A DNA stretch of 64,000 bases, from the NCBI RefSeq assembly GCF_018614035.1, contig NZ_JAGGPA010000042.1, positions 62,001 to 126,000 of the forward strand, in the 5' to 3' direction. The stretch's first letter is position 1, and every line of letters starts with the position of its first letter. The stretch is from Streptomyces sp. ISL-96. GTDB lineage: Bacteria; Actinomycetota; Actinomycetes; Streptomycetales; Streptomycetaceae. Below are positions 41,601 to 46,428 of the stretch, one piece after another. The notes under the pieces are model-generated. The model did not search any database and was not told the DNA's origin. It saw only the letters and a program-made list of their open reading frames with translations. The translations under genes and the position numbers were made by a program.

Positions 41601-43286
41601 GTCAAGATCAACGGTGTGCGGGTCGCCCCGGCGGAGACCAGAGCCGCGCTGCTCGCCTTGCCGGGCGTACGGGACGCGGTCGTCGTCCCGTGGCGGGACC
41701 GCCGGGGCGAACAGCGTCTGGTGGCCTACGTGGTGGCCGACGACATGGAGCCGGCCGGGCTGCGCCGCCGACTCTCCGCCACCGTGCCCGCGGCCCTCGT
41801 CCCCGGAGCCTTCGTCGCACTCGACCGCATCCCGCTCACCGTGAACGGCAAGCCGGACCGGGCCGCCCTCCCGGCGCCCGAACCGGCCGAGGACCGCACG
41901 TACCTGGCCCCGCGCACCCCCGTCGAGCGGGCGATCGCCGAGATCTGGTCCCAGGTGCTCGGCCTGGAGCGGGTGAGCGCGCACGACAACTTCTTCGACT
42001 ACGGCGGGGACTCCCTGCTGGTCATCAGGGTGATCGGCGCGGCACGCCGCCGCGGTCTGCCGCTGACCCTGCGGATGCTGTACGAGTACGACACCCTGGC
42101 CGCCCTGGCCGAGGCCGTCGACTCGCTGACGGAAGGACCGGGCATGACGACCGACGTACATCCGACCGCGGAGCCGGCCCGGGCCGTCCCCGTACCGCGG
42201 ATCTCCCGGAGCGAACTCCAGGAGGTCATGGCGGCCCACCACGTCCCCGGCGTGAGCATCGCGCTGTTGCGCGGCGGCGAAGTGGTGTCTGTGGAGGGGT
42301 ACGGAGTGACGGCCGCCGACCGCCCCGAACCGGTCACCCCCCGCACCGCCTTCCAGGTGGCCTCGGTGAGCAAGCACGTCACGATGCTTGCCGTGCTCCA
42401 GCTGGTCGGCGACGGTGTGCTCAACCTCGACGCCGACATCAACCGGTACCTCACCACATGGCAAGTCCCGGACGGCGCCCGGATCACCCTGCGCGAGCTG
42501 GTCAGCCATCAGGCGGGCCTCAGCCATGTCGCCCCGACCAACTACCTGCCCGCCGAACTCATGCCGGATATCCCCGAGATCCTCGGTGGTCGCCCACCCG
42601 CCACCAATGCGCCGGTGCGCGCCGAGCATCCCGCGGGAACCGTCTTCAAGAAGAGCAACATCAACTTCTCGGTCCTGGAGCAGCTGCTCGCCGACGTCAC
42701 CGCAGAGCCCTTCGAGGCGATGATGCGGCGCCTCGTCCTGGACCCGCTGTCCATGGCCGACAGCACCTTCGACCAGAACCGCCCCGCCGTCGCACCCGTC
42801 CCGGTGGCTGTGGGCCACGACCCCGACGGCACGCCGATACCCGGGCGCTGGCGCGTCCGCAACGAGGTCGCGGCCGGCGGGCTGTGGGCGAGCGCCGAGG
42901 ACCTCGCCAAGGTGGCGCTGGAGATCCGCCGCGCGTACCTCGGCGAACCCGGCACCCTGCTGAGCCGCCCGCTGGCGCAGCAGATGCTGACGATATGGCA
43001 CCCCGGCAGCTTCTACGGCCTCGGCACCGTCGTCGACACCACCGGAGGCGATCTGGAGTACGGCCACGGCGGCCGCACCGTCGGCTACCGCGTCGGCACC
43101 TTCACCCGCGTGGACAGCGGCGAGGGCCTCATCGTGCTGACCAACTCCGAGAACGGCAAACAGGTCAACACCTTTGTCGCGGACGCCGTCCGACGGGCGG
43201 ACGGCGGCCTCGGCACCGGGGAGATGATCGCCACCTGGGCGCACGCCGACGACGAGCCGGTGGAACGGGCGGCATCCGGTGAATGA
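32661..43286 (+). CDS. NRPS3, three modules (C-A-T)x3 with C-terminal PBP/beta-lactamase-like domain
   Basis: A 3541-residue synthetase starting at ATG 32661 behind AGGGAGA (32648-32654). T-domain serines: 1037, 2067, 3118. C1 has HHIACDAW (174); C2 and C3 have the divergent motifs FHGIVEGW (1240) and CHAITEGW (2268). Pockets read by eye: A1 DVFSVAMVH (as NRPS2 A5), A2 DLPKVAEVG (as NRPS1 A2), A3 DAWQCATID (close to NRPS1 A1). Residues from about 3180 form a PBP-like domain with SVSK (Ser3235) and GHGG (His3469). The N-terminal LRAELLRQRLAG (12-23) matches NRPS2 27-38, so it may also dock NRPS1. A TTA leucine codon lies at 34920. The first two A domains are patchworks of sequence found in NRPS1 and NRPS2. 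The end overlaps the next gene by 8 bp. Confidence 0.97.
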   Translation: MGTSAHGDRDGLRAELLRQRLAGKGRGHKRREPARADRNGPLRLSHGQQQMWFLNRLEPDSPEYLVPLALRLRGPLDVPALARAWDRFLARHEILRTRYVWEGTEPVQVIDPVRPVELPVEDLSRLAGTEREAAVRERIARASKRPVDLEREWPVRGRLLRCAADEHVLIVVVHHIACDAWSAHLFAQDISALYAAGPEDGPEPLTFQYADYAAWEREQLAGEGGQRHLEYWRQQLAGLTQLALPTDRPRPAVRDHRGDSVVRDLSDELADAVRDLAKRHETTPFTVLLTAFQALLARYTGADDIAVGTLLSTRNRPEWQSLFGYGINSLVLRGRLDGDPAFDELLSATRATVLDAFEHQDVPFPQLVTELEPERDQSRTPLFQVLFTLREETVDDYRLPGVSMTGIPPAEPPARFDLSLVMNEGRDGALSARLEFATALFDRATAERMVSHFVRLLAAAVARPETRLSRVEILGPDERALLAGGPEIEWPVTRRVHELFEEQVGRTPDAGAVTFGGRTLSYAELNARANRVAHLLRAKGVGPEDLVGLCLERDGELLPALLGVLKAGAAYLPLDPANPADRLAYIVRDAGARVVLSTSAVAGVLQGRYEGELVLLDRDAGLIAAQPDNDPAVGGSPQNLIYTIYTSGSTGKPKGVALTHENVARLMEAARRHLAYGESDVWSLFHSYAFDVSVFEMWGALLHGGRLVVVPFTVTRSPEEFLDLLVEEEVTVLSQTPSAFRALAAAAGERQLGLRAVVFAGEKLEASELKPWTDRLGLARIALVNMYGITETTVHTTYHRLNEQDLLAGAGNAIGRPLGDLTVRLLDGHGELVPIGVPGEIHVGGPGVARGYLNRPELTAGRFVPDPFGPAGARLYKSGDLARRLPDGSLEFLGRIDDQVKIRGFRIELGEIESALAGHPGVRDAVVVVRDERLVAYVVPAGHAPSLGELRAHLAASLPEYMIPAAFVPLDALPLTTNGKLDKRALPAPGQDVLGSGRAYVAPRTVVEEHIAEVWQEVLGLDRVSVEDGFFDLGGDSIRAVALVGALRAAGLDVAVRDIFDHRTIAGLAGLVAGRGRAVVQAAVEPFELLADGDRERLPAELADAYPMSQTQIGMVVDMLAHDRHSNYQNVASSRMRDDVSFDLDALRAAAAVVVERHDVLRTSFDLKSSSVPVQLVHPTAEIPVMVRDLRGLDAKEVERSLGAFHTEEKARLFHLAEPPLLRLTAHLVDGGWWLSVTEFHGIVEGWSYHSLVQELLACYRRLREGREPAPYTPPGVRFADSIAGELRALASDEDRAYWTRTIAGPQRFSLPEGWGEPDRPAEHFWVSVPFDDLEDGLRALAAKAGASLKSVLVAAHGKVLSTLTDQREFTSGVVVLTRPEAVDADRIYGMHLNTVPLAFGRTARTWRQLVAQAFAREAELWPHRRFPMPEMQRLAGGRRLVDVLINHVDFDRLESDAADLDSVMAPGTTEFDLAVTTISRRIGLKTNTHALSRPNAARVAALYRSVLEAMASDPDGSARESHLPEQERRRQLVEWNDSAYEAESASVLELFEAQAAKAPEEVAVRSGDLTVSYGELDVWANRIAHCLRARGVVAESRVAVRLDRGPELIASLLGVWKAGAAYVPVDVSCPAERVAAIVGTSGAKVLLDEPGLSVEGFPATAPSRVGDLDGLAYVIFTSGSTGTPKGVEVPHRGLVNHVAWAARELASRGTGGAPLFSSVAFDLVVPNLWAPLVTGQSVHTVPQSVDMADLGRHLAAEAPYSFIKLTPGHLDVLSYQLTPADAAALAPVLVVAGEAFSRATLEGWRALAPQTRLVNEYGPTEASVGTCVFEVPAETDGEVLPIGRPLPNMTMYVLDGWLEPVPVGVVGELYVGGTGVARGYASRPDLTAERFLPDPYAGEPGARFYRTGDLVRQREDGNVEFLGRSDDQVKIRGFRVELGEVQAVLAEHPAVREAFVTAHQPRSGDKQLAAYYVSDERDVHDLAAYCALRLPDYMIPATFTVLEAMPLTANGKIDRHTLPTPTETAQDTYIAPRTDTEEQIATTWREVLQRERVGAEDSFFYLGGDSIRAVALVGALRVAGFDLDVRDVFDCRTVAALAVLVADRAPAAVMAPVTPFELLADEDRERLPAGLVDAYPMSQTQTGMVVEMLADERLHRYHSVTSFRIRDELPFEPAALLAAARTVVERHEVLRTSFDLTSFSLPVQLVHPTAEIPVSVHDATSLDIQQTLRDFQADERSRPFVLSSPPLLRLAAHLEGEGAWWLSMVRCHAITEGWSHYNLLMELLNCYRRFRDGGRAEATEPADRPEVRYADFIAAEQRSLASDEDRAYWARTVEEHPTFSLPAGWGEPDGPAGESRVRLRIPIHDLEPGLRTLASRARVSLKSVLLGAHLKVLSGLTGERSFTTGLVCDARPEAVGADRVHGMYLNTVPFVHDRGRAAGSWLDLVRSVFGREVELWPHRRFPMPQMQRMAGGRRLVDVSFNYLDFHQVDQELVDVAPTLAEGGTEFDLAVTTLAGHLALSSRTGVLSPGAAERIGAMYRQVLEAMAADPDGDADEEVFLSADERSLLAELGRPAHRSGPQPTLPALWEEQAARTPHAVAVVHGATTVSYAQLEARANRVAHHLRARGVSAGTPVGVLLDREPDLVACLLGVWKAGGAYVPLDPASPRERLEFMLSDAGARILLTRRENAPQGFGRPGTLFLEDVPLGTYPATAPARETDPEHLAYVVHTSGSTGRSKGVQITHRGFAHRVAWTVREHGLGPADRILHKTSIGFDAAGWELFAPLVCGGAVVLASAGVERDPAALLRSVADHRVTVLQVVPSVLRLLVETEGWAACTALRLLCSAGEQLDGELAGRLQALCPAVELWNTYGPTECTIDATAHRVPSGLTAGPVPIGRPLPHAGARILDAGMRRVPVGVTGELHIGGAGLARGYAGRPDLTADLFVPDPYGPPGARLYRTGDLARVLPDGTIEYAGRTDDEVKINGVRVAPAETRAALLALPGVRDAVVVPWRDRRGEQRLVAYVVADDMEPAGLRRRLSATVPAALVPGAFVALDRIPLTVNGKPDRAALPAPEPAEDRTYLAPRTPVERAIAEIWSQVLGLERVSAHDNFFDYGGDSLLVIRVIGAARRRGLPLTLRMLYEYDTLAALAEAVDSLTEGPGMTTDVHPTAEPARAVPVPRISRSELQEVMAAHHVPGVSIALLRGGEVVSVEGYGVTAADRPEPVTPRTAFQVASVSKHVTMLAVLQLVGDGVLNLDADINRYLTTWQVPDGARITLRELVSHQAGLSHVAPTNYLPAELMPDIPEILGGRPPATNAPVRAEHPAGTVFKKSNINFSVLEQLLADVTAEPFEAMMRRLVLDPLSMADSTFDQNRPAVAPVPVAVGHDPDGTPIPGRWRVRNEVAAGGLWASAEDLAKVALEIRRAYLGEPGTLLSRPLAQQMLTIWHPGSFYGLGTVVDTTGGDLEYGHGGRTVGYRVGTFTRVDSGEGLIVLTNSENGKQVNTFVADAVRRADGGLGTGEMIATWAHADDEPVERAASGE
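34059..34663 (+). repeat. 605-bp near-identical block, copy 2 (NRPS3 A1)
   Basis: Matches 6920-7524 almost base for base and breaks sharply on both sides: before it the C domains differ, and after ...CGGCTGATGGA the sequences part. It points to recent duplication or gene conversion between NRPS2 and NRPS3. Confidence 0.85.
34698..34885 (+). repeat. 188-bp shared block in NRPS3 A1
   Basis: Copy of 20240-20427. Thus the front of the NRPS3 A1 domain comes from the NRPS2 A1 sequence and its substrate pocket from the NRPS2 A5 sequence. Confidence 0.8.
34920..34922 (+). promoter_or_regulatory. TTA leucine codon in NRPS3 (possible bldA control point)
   Basis: Codon 754 of NRPS3 is TTA, in the A1 segment read as RQLGLRAVVF. 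TTA is rare in Streptomyces and needs the developmentally controlled bldA tRNA. I found no other in-frame TTA in the window, though the scan was by eye. It lies just after a stretch shared with NRPS2. Confidence 0.75.
35154..35626 (+). repeat. 473-bp shared block in NRPS3 A1 C-terminal part
   Basis: Matches 20711-21183 in NRPS2 A5 with few differences (same offset of 14443 throughout). It covers the A7 to A10 motifs and the lead into the T domain. Confidence 0.75.
37182..38727 (+). repeat. Triplicated A-domain cassette, copy 3 (NRPS3 module 2)
   Basis: The first two-thirds follow NRPS2 module 2. At 38041-38165 it switches to sequence matching NRPS1 A2 (4473-4597), then returns to the shared NRPS2 sequence. 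A three-parent mosaic. Confidence 0.8.
42200..43283 (+). other. C-terminal PBP-type (serine beta-lactamase fold) domain of NRPS3
   Basis: NRPS3 residues about 3180-3541. It opens with HHVPGVSIALLRGGEV and has SxxK as SVSK (Ser3235, Lys3238) and GHGG (3468-3471). The motif that is normally YSN reads KSN (3331-3333), so Tyr is replaced by Lys. It is homologous to the NRPS2 terminal domain, and the T domains before the two also resemble each other (an LVI(K/R)V...AAR helix). Likely the release or cyclisation domain, by position and by analogy with SurE-type enzymes. Confidence 0.85.
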
Positions 43287-44295
43287 GGCGCTCGCACAGG
43301 CCGTGGGAAAGCGCCCGGACGACGAGGCCACCGCGGTACTCGTACGGGTCGAAGGACCGGAGGGCGCCCGGTCGGCGGCGACCGGGGTCGCCGATCTCAC
43401 CACCGGCGAACCGGCCCGCCACGACCACAGGTTCCGCATCGGCGGAGTCACCAAGACCTTCGTCGCGGCGGTCGTGCTCGCACTGGTCGACGACGGCCTG
43501 ATCGGCCCGGACGAACCGGTCGAGCGCCACCTGCCCGGGCTGCTGCGGGCGCCCGTGACCGTACGCCAGCTCCTCGACCACACCAGCGGGCTCGTCGACG
43601 ACAGCGACGTCCGTTACAACGACACAGCCTGGTTCCTGCGCCACCGCTTCGACGTCTTCACCCCCGCACAGCTGATCGGCCTCGCCCTGCGGGAACCGCT
43701 CACCTTCGCCCCCGGAACGCGGCAGCAGATCACCCGTGCCAACTATGTGGTGGCCGGGATGCTCGTCGAGCAGCTCACCGGACGCCCGTACGCGCAGGAG
43801 ATCGAGGAACGCGTCCTGCGCCCCCTCGGGCTGACCGCGACCACGCTGCCGGGCGCCGACCCCACCATGCCCGCACCGCACATCCATGGGTACGAGAACG
43901 GGGCCGACATCACCGAACACAGCCCGACGATCCACGGCGCCGCGGGCGAGATGATCTCGTCCGTCCCCGATCTGGACCGGTTCCTGACGGCCCTGTTCGG
44001 CGGTGAACTCCTCAGCGCGGAAAGCCTTGCGCACATGTTCCGGGTCCCGGACGTCCCGTACATCAGGGGCGGCATGGCCTTCTGCGGCGCGGGACTCGAC
44101 AGCATGGTCCTGCCCGGCGGCACCACGGTGTGGGGCATGGCGGGCGTCGTCCACGGATACCTCTGCGGCATCGGGGCCACCCGGGAGCTGGGGCGCCGCG
44201 CCGTCTACATGATGAGTCCGCGCACCCGGGGGAACCTGCGGGTGCCGCCGGCGGTCCAGTCGCTGCTCACGGCGGCCCTGGAACCCGGCCACTGA
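43279..44295 (+). CDS. Stand-alone PBP/beta-lactamase-like protein, catalytic motifs lost
   Basis: A 338-residue protein of the serine beta-lactamase/DD-peptidase fold, GTG start inside the end of NRPS3. The fold signatures are present but the catalytic residues are not. The SxxK position reads GVTK (56-59) in the otherwise standard context FRIGGVTKTF. The YxN position reads ITR (151-153) before ANYVVAGML. The H-x-G third motif reads MAG (287-289) before VVHGY. Stand-alone SurE-like proteins of this family act as trans cyclases, but this copy should be unable to form an acyl-enzyme. Possible roles are a partner or scaffold for the fused PBP domains, or ligand binding in resistance. It has no obvious signal peptide. 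It is probably the last gene of the cluster operon. Confidence 0.88.
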   Translation: MNEALAQAVGKRPDDEATAVLVRVEGPEGARSAATGVADLTTGEPARHDHRFRIGGVTKTFVAAVVLALVDDGLIGPDEPVERHLPGLLRAPVTVRQLLDHTSGLVDDSDVRYNDTAWFLRHRFDVFTPAQLIGLALREPLTFAPGTRQQITRANYVVAGMLVEQLTGRPYAQEIEERVLRPLGLTATTLPGADPTMPAPHIHGYENGADITEHSPTIHGAAGEMISSVPDLDRFLTALFGGELLSAESLAHMFRVPDVPYIRGGMAFCGAGLDSMVLPGGTTVWGMAGVVHGYLCGIGATRELGRRAVYMMSPRTRGNLRVPPAVQSLLTAALEPGH

Positions 44296-44307
44296 CACAC
44301 CGGGCGA

Positions 44308-44333
44308 GCCCGGCACCGGTAGGGGTGCCGGGC
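44308..44333. terminator. Perfect 10-bp hairpin at the end of the peptide cluster
   Basis: GCCCGGCACC (44308-44317) pairs exactly with GGTGCCGGGC (44324-44333) around a 6-base loop. It lies 13 bases after the stop of the PBP-like gene and 26 bases after the converging lipoprotein gene, so it can serve as a shared terminator. No T-run follows, as is common in Streptomyces. Confidence 0.8.
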
Positions 44334-44358
44334 CGCTGACGGTCACGACCGTCGTCTC

Positions 44359-45069
44359 TCACACGGAGGTCAGCTGCACGTTGCCGCCGTCCGTGTGCAG
44401 CGTGATCTTGCGGCTGGACGCCGGGTCCGTCTTGACCGAGACCTTCTCGGAGCCGCCCTTGCTCGTGGCCTTCACGGCGTACGCCTCCGCGCTCGGCACC
44501 TGCACCGTCACATTCCCGGAGTGCGTATTGATGTCCACGGTCTCCGGCGCAGCGGCGAACTCGGCGTTGATCGCACCGCCGTTGGCATCCACCGTGAGCC
44601 GCTTGGCCGCGAGCCGGTCGGCCGTCACCTTGCCGCCGCCCGCCTTCACGTCCAGCGCGCCGGCGAGCCCGGTCACATCGACGTCTCCGCCCCGGCTGTC
44701 CAGCTCGGCCGCGACAGCCTTGGGTACCTCCAGGGTGTAGTCCACCTTGCACTTGGACGCCTCGCCGTCCTTGGCGCAGCCCTCTCCCACGCCGAGGCGC
44801 AGGGTGCCGCCGGAGCTGGTGTGCTCGGTCTTCGGCTTGTCGCCGCTGTAGGTGAGCTTCTCGGTGACCTTGATGGTGTCCCCGTCACCGGCGACGACCT
44901 TGATGTCGCCGCCCGGGGTCTTGACCTGGAGCGCCGTGACCTTGTCCGTGATCTCGTACGACGAGCTCGTGCTCTTGGAGCCCTCCTCGTCGACATTGCA
45001 GCCGGTGAACAGGAAACCGGTGGTGACGGCGACGGCGACGGCGGTCAGGTGGCGGGTGCTGAGCTTCAT
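44359..45069 (-). CDS. DUF4097-type beta-repeat lipoprotein
   Basis: A 236-residue exported protein of unknown function. It starts with a short lipoprotein signal (MKLSTRHLTAVAVAVTTG, then LFTGC, lipidated Cys24). The rest is made of short beta-strand repeats, with phrases such as GGDIKVVAGDGD, GGTLRLGVG, GGKVTADRL, GGAINAEF and GGNVQL, as in DUF4097 putative-adhesin proteins with a beta-helix-like fold. ATG at 45069 has GAAGAGG about 6 bases upstream. It converges on the peptide cluster across a hairpin and is probably not part of it. Expected location: outer face of the cytoplasmic membrane. Confidence 0.85.
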   Translation of the reverse strand: MKLSTRHLTAVAVAVTTGFLFTGCNVDEEGSKSTSSSYEITDKVTALQVKTPGGDIKVVAGDGDTIKVTEKLTYSGDKPKTEHTSSGGTLRLGVGEGCAKDGEASKCKVDYTLEVPKAVAAELDSRGGDVDVTGLAGALDVKAGGGKVTADRLAAKRLTVDANGGAINAEFAAAPETVDINTHSGNVTVQVPSAEAYAVKATSKGGSEKVSVKTDPASSRKITLHTDGGNVQLTSV

Positions 45070-45117
45070 GGTGGCCTCTTCTTCTGAGAATTCTGCGTTG
45101 TCTGCTGGGAAGTGCGA

Positions 45118-45156
45118 AGTCAGGAATCGAAGTGCGGGGTCAGGAATCGAGGTGGC
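45118..45156. repeat. Short imperfect tandem duplication
   Basis: The unit GTCAGGAATCGAAGTGCGG is followed at once by GTCAGGAATCGAGGTGGCG, about 19-20 bases per unit, and a third GTCA begins after it. It covers the 3' end of the small minus-strand gene at 45140-45394 and the spacer beyond it. It looks like a slippage duplication; no function is evident. Confidence 0.6.
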
Positions 45157-45394
45157 GGGTCACGGTGCGGCCGGCGGCCCGGTGGGTGGCGTGTGCGAAG
45201 GAGCCCGGAGTCCGGGCTATCCACACCCGGCCGAACACCTGAGCCCGTACGACGGAGCGAGTGGAGCCCGTGCCGGGGAGCGGGCCGGAGAACACCACGG
45301 TCAGCCCGTCCACTCCTGCCGGCAGCCGCCCGGACACCACGGAACGCGGTCCGTTCGCCTCGACAAAGCACTGGGTGTTCTCGACTGCCACCAT
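45140..45394 (-). CDS. Small hypothetical protein (84 residues)
   Basis: I do not recognise this protein. It is 84 residues, begins MVAVENTQCFVEANG, alternates short hydrophobic strands (SVVSGRLPAG, LTVVFSGPLPG, VFGRVWIA) and ends basic (RTVTRHLDS). The frame has strong third-position G/C bias, which supports coding. ATG at 45394 is chosen because GGGAG lies about five bases upstream; a GTG two codons earlier overlaps that site. It has no clear signal peptide or membrane segment. It lies upstream of the DUF4097 lipoprotein on the same strand with a 70-bp gap, so the two could share a transcript. Confidence 0.55.
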   Translation of the reverse strand: MVAVENTQCFVEANGPRSVVSGRLPAGVDGLTVVFSGPLPGTGSTRSVVRAQVFGRVWIARTPGSFAHATHRAAGRTVTRHLDS

Positions 45395-45487
45395 CTGCAC
45401 TCCCGGATGACTTGGCCCCGCGATCGCGGCGCTCCGACTGCTGACACAACCAAACCGTCAGCGGGGGGGTCGGCGCATTGCGGCGGA

Positions 45488-45525
45488 ACCGAGTCTTCGG
45501 GGTAGGGCCAGACATACCCCCGAAG
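45488..45525 (+). promoter_or_regulatory. Putative response-regulator operator upstream of the orphan sensor gene
   Basis: Within this stretch GGGGTA (45499-45504) and TACCCC (45515-45520) form an inverted repeat with a 10-base spacer, preceded by ACCGAGTC. The same arrangement occurs at 49061-49095 upstream of the histidine kinase gene, with 48-49 bases to the same TTCTACGGTGG element in both. This points to a common regulator, most simply the response regulator at 50411-51076. Inferred from the repetition; no binding data. Confidence 0.6.
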
Positions 45526-45560
45526 TAGAACTGGGGTGCTGGGCAGGGTGACCACGTGAT

Positions 45561-45575
45561 TTCTACGGTGGACTC
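45561..45575 (+). promoter_or_regulatory. -10-like element with predicted leaderless start (orphan sensor gene)
   Basis: TTCTACGGTGG precedes the ATG at 45576; the TACGGT hexamer (45564-45569) ends six bases before it. The same element with the same 6-base gap lies upstream of the kinase gene (49137-49142). That spacing would place transcription start at or next to the start codon, giving a leaderless mRNA. No good -35 box is visible, in keeping with activator control. Confidence 0.5.
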
Positions 45576-46214
45576 ATGGCATCCAAGGCATCGAAAACAG
45601 TCTGGGCGGCACTGCGGCGCCCCACATTCCTGCTGACTTCCTGGCCCTGGCGGGCGGTGGCCTATCTGCTGAGCAGCACCCCGGTGGGTGTGCTCGGCCT
45701 GATCGCGGTCGTGACCGCGATCGCGGTGGGCGGAGCGCTCGCGATCGTGGTCGTCGGAGTGCCCCTGCTGATGGCGGCGTTCCTGTCGGGCGTACCCATG
45801 GGCGCGATCGAGCGGCGGCGGCTGTCTCTCCTCGACCGGCGGGCCGCCCGCACTCCACACGGTGAGCCCGACAGGCCGGGCCTGCGCGAGTGGTGCTGGA
45901 CTCGCTTCCGGGAGCCCGCCAGCTGGCGCGAGCTCGCCTACACACTGCTCTTCGTCACCGTGCTGTGGCCGCTGGACCTGCTTGCGGTGGTCTTCGCACT
46001 CACCGTGCCGGTGGGGCTGATGGCGACCCCGTACATGCTGGTCGCCTATGGCGACGGCGAGTCCGTCATGGCGCTGAAGCAGTGGCTCGTCACCTCCTAC
46101 CCCGAGGCATGGGCGATGGCCGCGCTCGGCCTGGTGCTGCTCCCCGCCGCGGCCTACGCCCTGACGGTCGTCGCGGGGTTCCGGGCGTACTGGGCCCGGA
46201 CGTTCCTCACCTGA
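45576..46214 (+). CDS. Orphan membrane sensor-domain protein
   Basis: A 212-residue membrane protein consisting only of the putative sensor domain that forms the N-terminal part of the histidine kinase at 49149-50444. The two share the layout FLLTSWPWRAVAYLLSSTPVG, a glycine/alanine-rich membrane pair, a basic ERRRL loop, the EPxxPGLxxWxxTRFREPASWREL stretch and a second membrane pair with LLWPLDLL. After the domain there is no H-box or ATPase domain. It also shares the kinase's promoter architecture. It may bind the same signal and modulate the kinase, as a duplicated or truncated sensor. The TGA at 46212-46214 is followed by a 200-bp convergent spacer. Confidence 0.8.
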   Translation: MASKASKTVWAALRRPTFLLTSWPWRAVAYLLSSTPVGVLGLIAVVTAIAVGGALAIVVVGVPLLMAAFLSGVPMGAIERRRLSLLDRRAARTPHGEPDRPGLREWCWTRFREPASWRELAYTLLFVTVLWPLDLLAVVFALTVPVGLMATPYMLVAYGDGESVMALKQWLVTSYPEAWAMAALGLVLLPAAAYALTVVAGFRAYWARTFLT

Positions 46215-46252
46215 TCCGGGCACTGCCCTCCGCCTCCACTCCACGTCGCTCA

Positions 46253-46269
46253 CATTGATCCATTCAATG
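46253..46269. repeat. Small inverted repeat in the convergent spacer
   Basis: CATTGA (46253-46258) pairs with TCAATG (46264-46269) across five bases. It is AT-rich against the GC-rich background and lies 38 bases after the sensor gene. It may be a weak regulator site or chance; no gene is supported here. Confidence 0.3.
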
Positions 46270-46359
46270 GGGCGGCGCGGAGGCGTGTCCGGAGTGTCGC
46301 CTGGCAGCAGCCTGCGGTGGCAAGAGGCTGCACCCCACGCCCGCCGGGGCACAGGAGAA

Positions 46360-46386
46360 GGGGCCCGGGGCACAGCCCCGAACCCC
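46360..46386. terminator. Bidirectional hairpin between converging sensor and SARP genes
   Basis: GGGG-CC-CGGGGC pairs with GCCCCG-AA-CCCC around an ACA loop, a strong GC hairpin with one internal mismatch pair. It lies in the 200-bp spacer between the stop of the sensor gene (46214) and the stop of the SARP gene (46415), where a shared terminator is expected. The GGGGCxCGGGGC style is common in Streptomyces spacers. Confidence 0.65.
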
Positions 46387-46391
46387 ACCGG

Positions 46392-46428
46392 CCCGCTACC
46401 GCACCGAAACCCCGCTACCGCACCGAAA
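46392..46428. repeat. Tandem duplication across the 3' end of the SARP gene
   Basis: CCGCTACCGCACCGAAAC occurs twice in succession. On the minus strand each copy encodes V-S-V-R-stop, so the SARP stop codon and its preceding codons are repeated just beyond the gene. Probably a slippage event. Confidence 0.5.

Noticed and set aside
43279..44295. Calling the stand-alone PBP-like protein an active peptide cyclase
   Set aside because: The nucleophile Ser is Gly and the other two motifs are also lost, so the usual function cannot be assumed.
45120..46388. 422-codon minus-strand frame over the sensor gene
   Set aside because: Low-complexity Arg/Pro-rich translation opposite a membrane protein with a recognisable paralogue. 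Only the 84-codon gene at 45140-45394, in another frame, has its own ribosome binding site and plausible composition.
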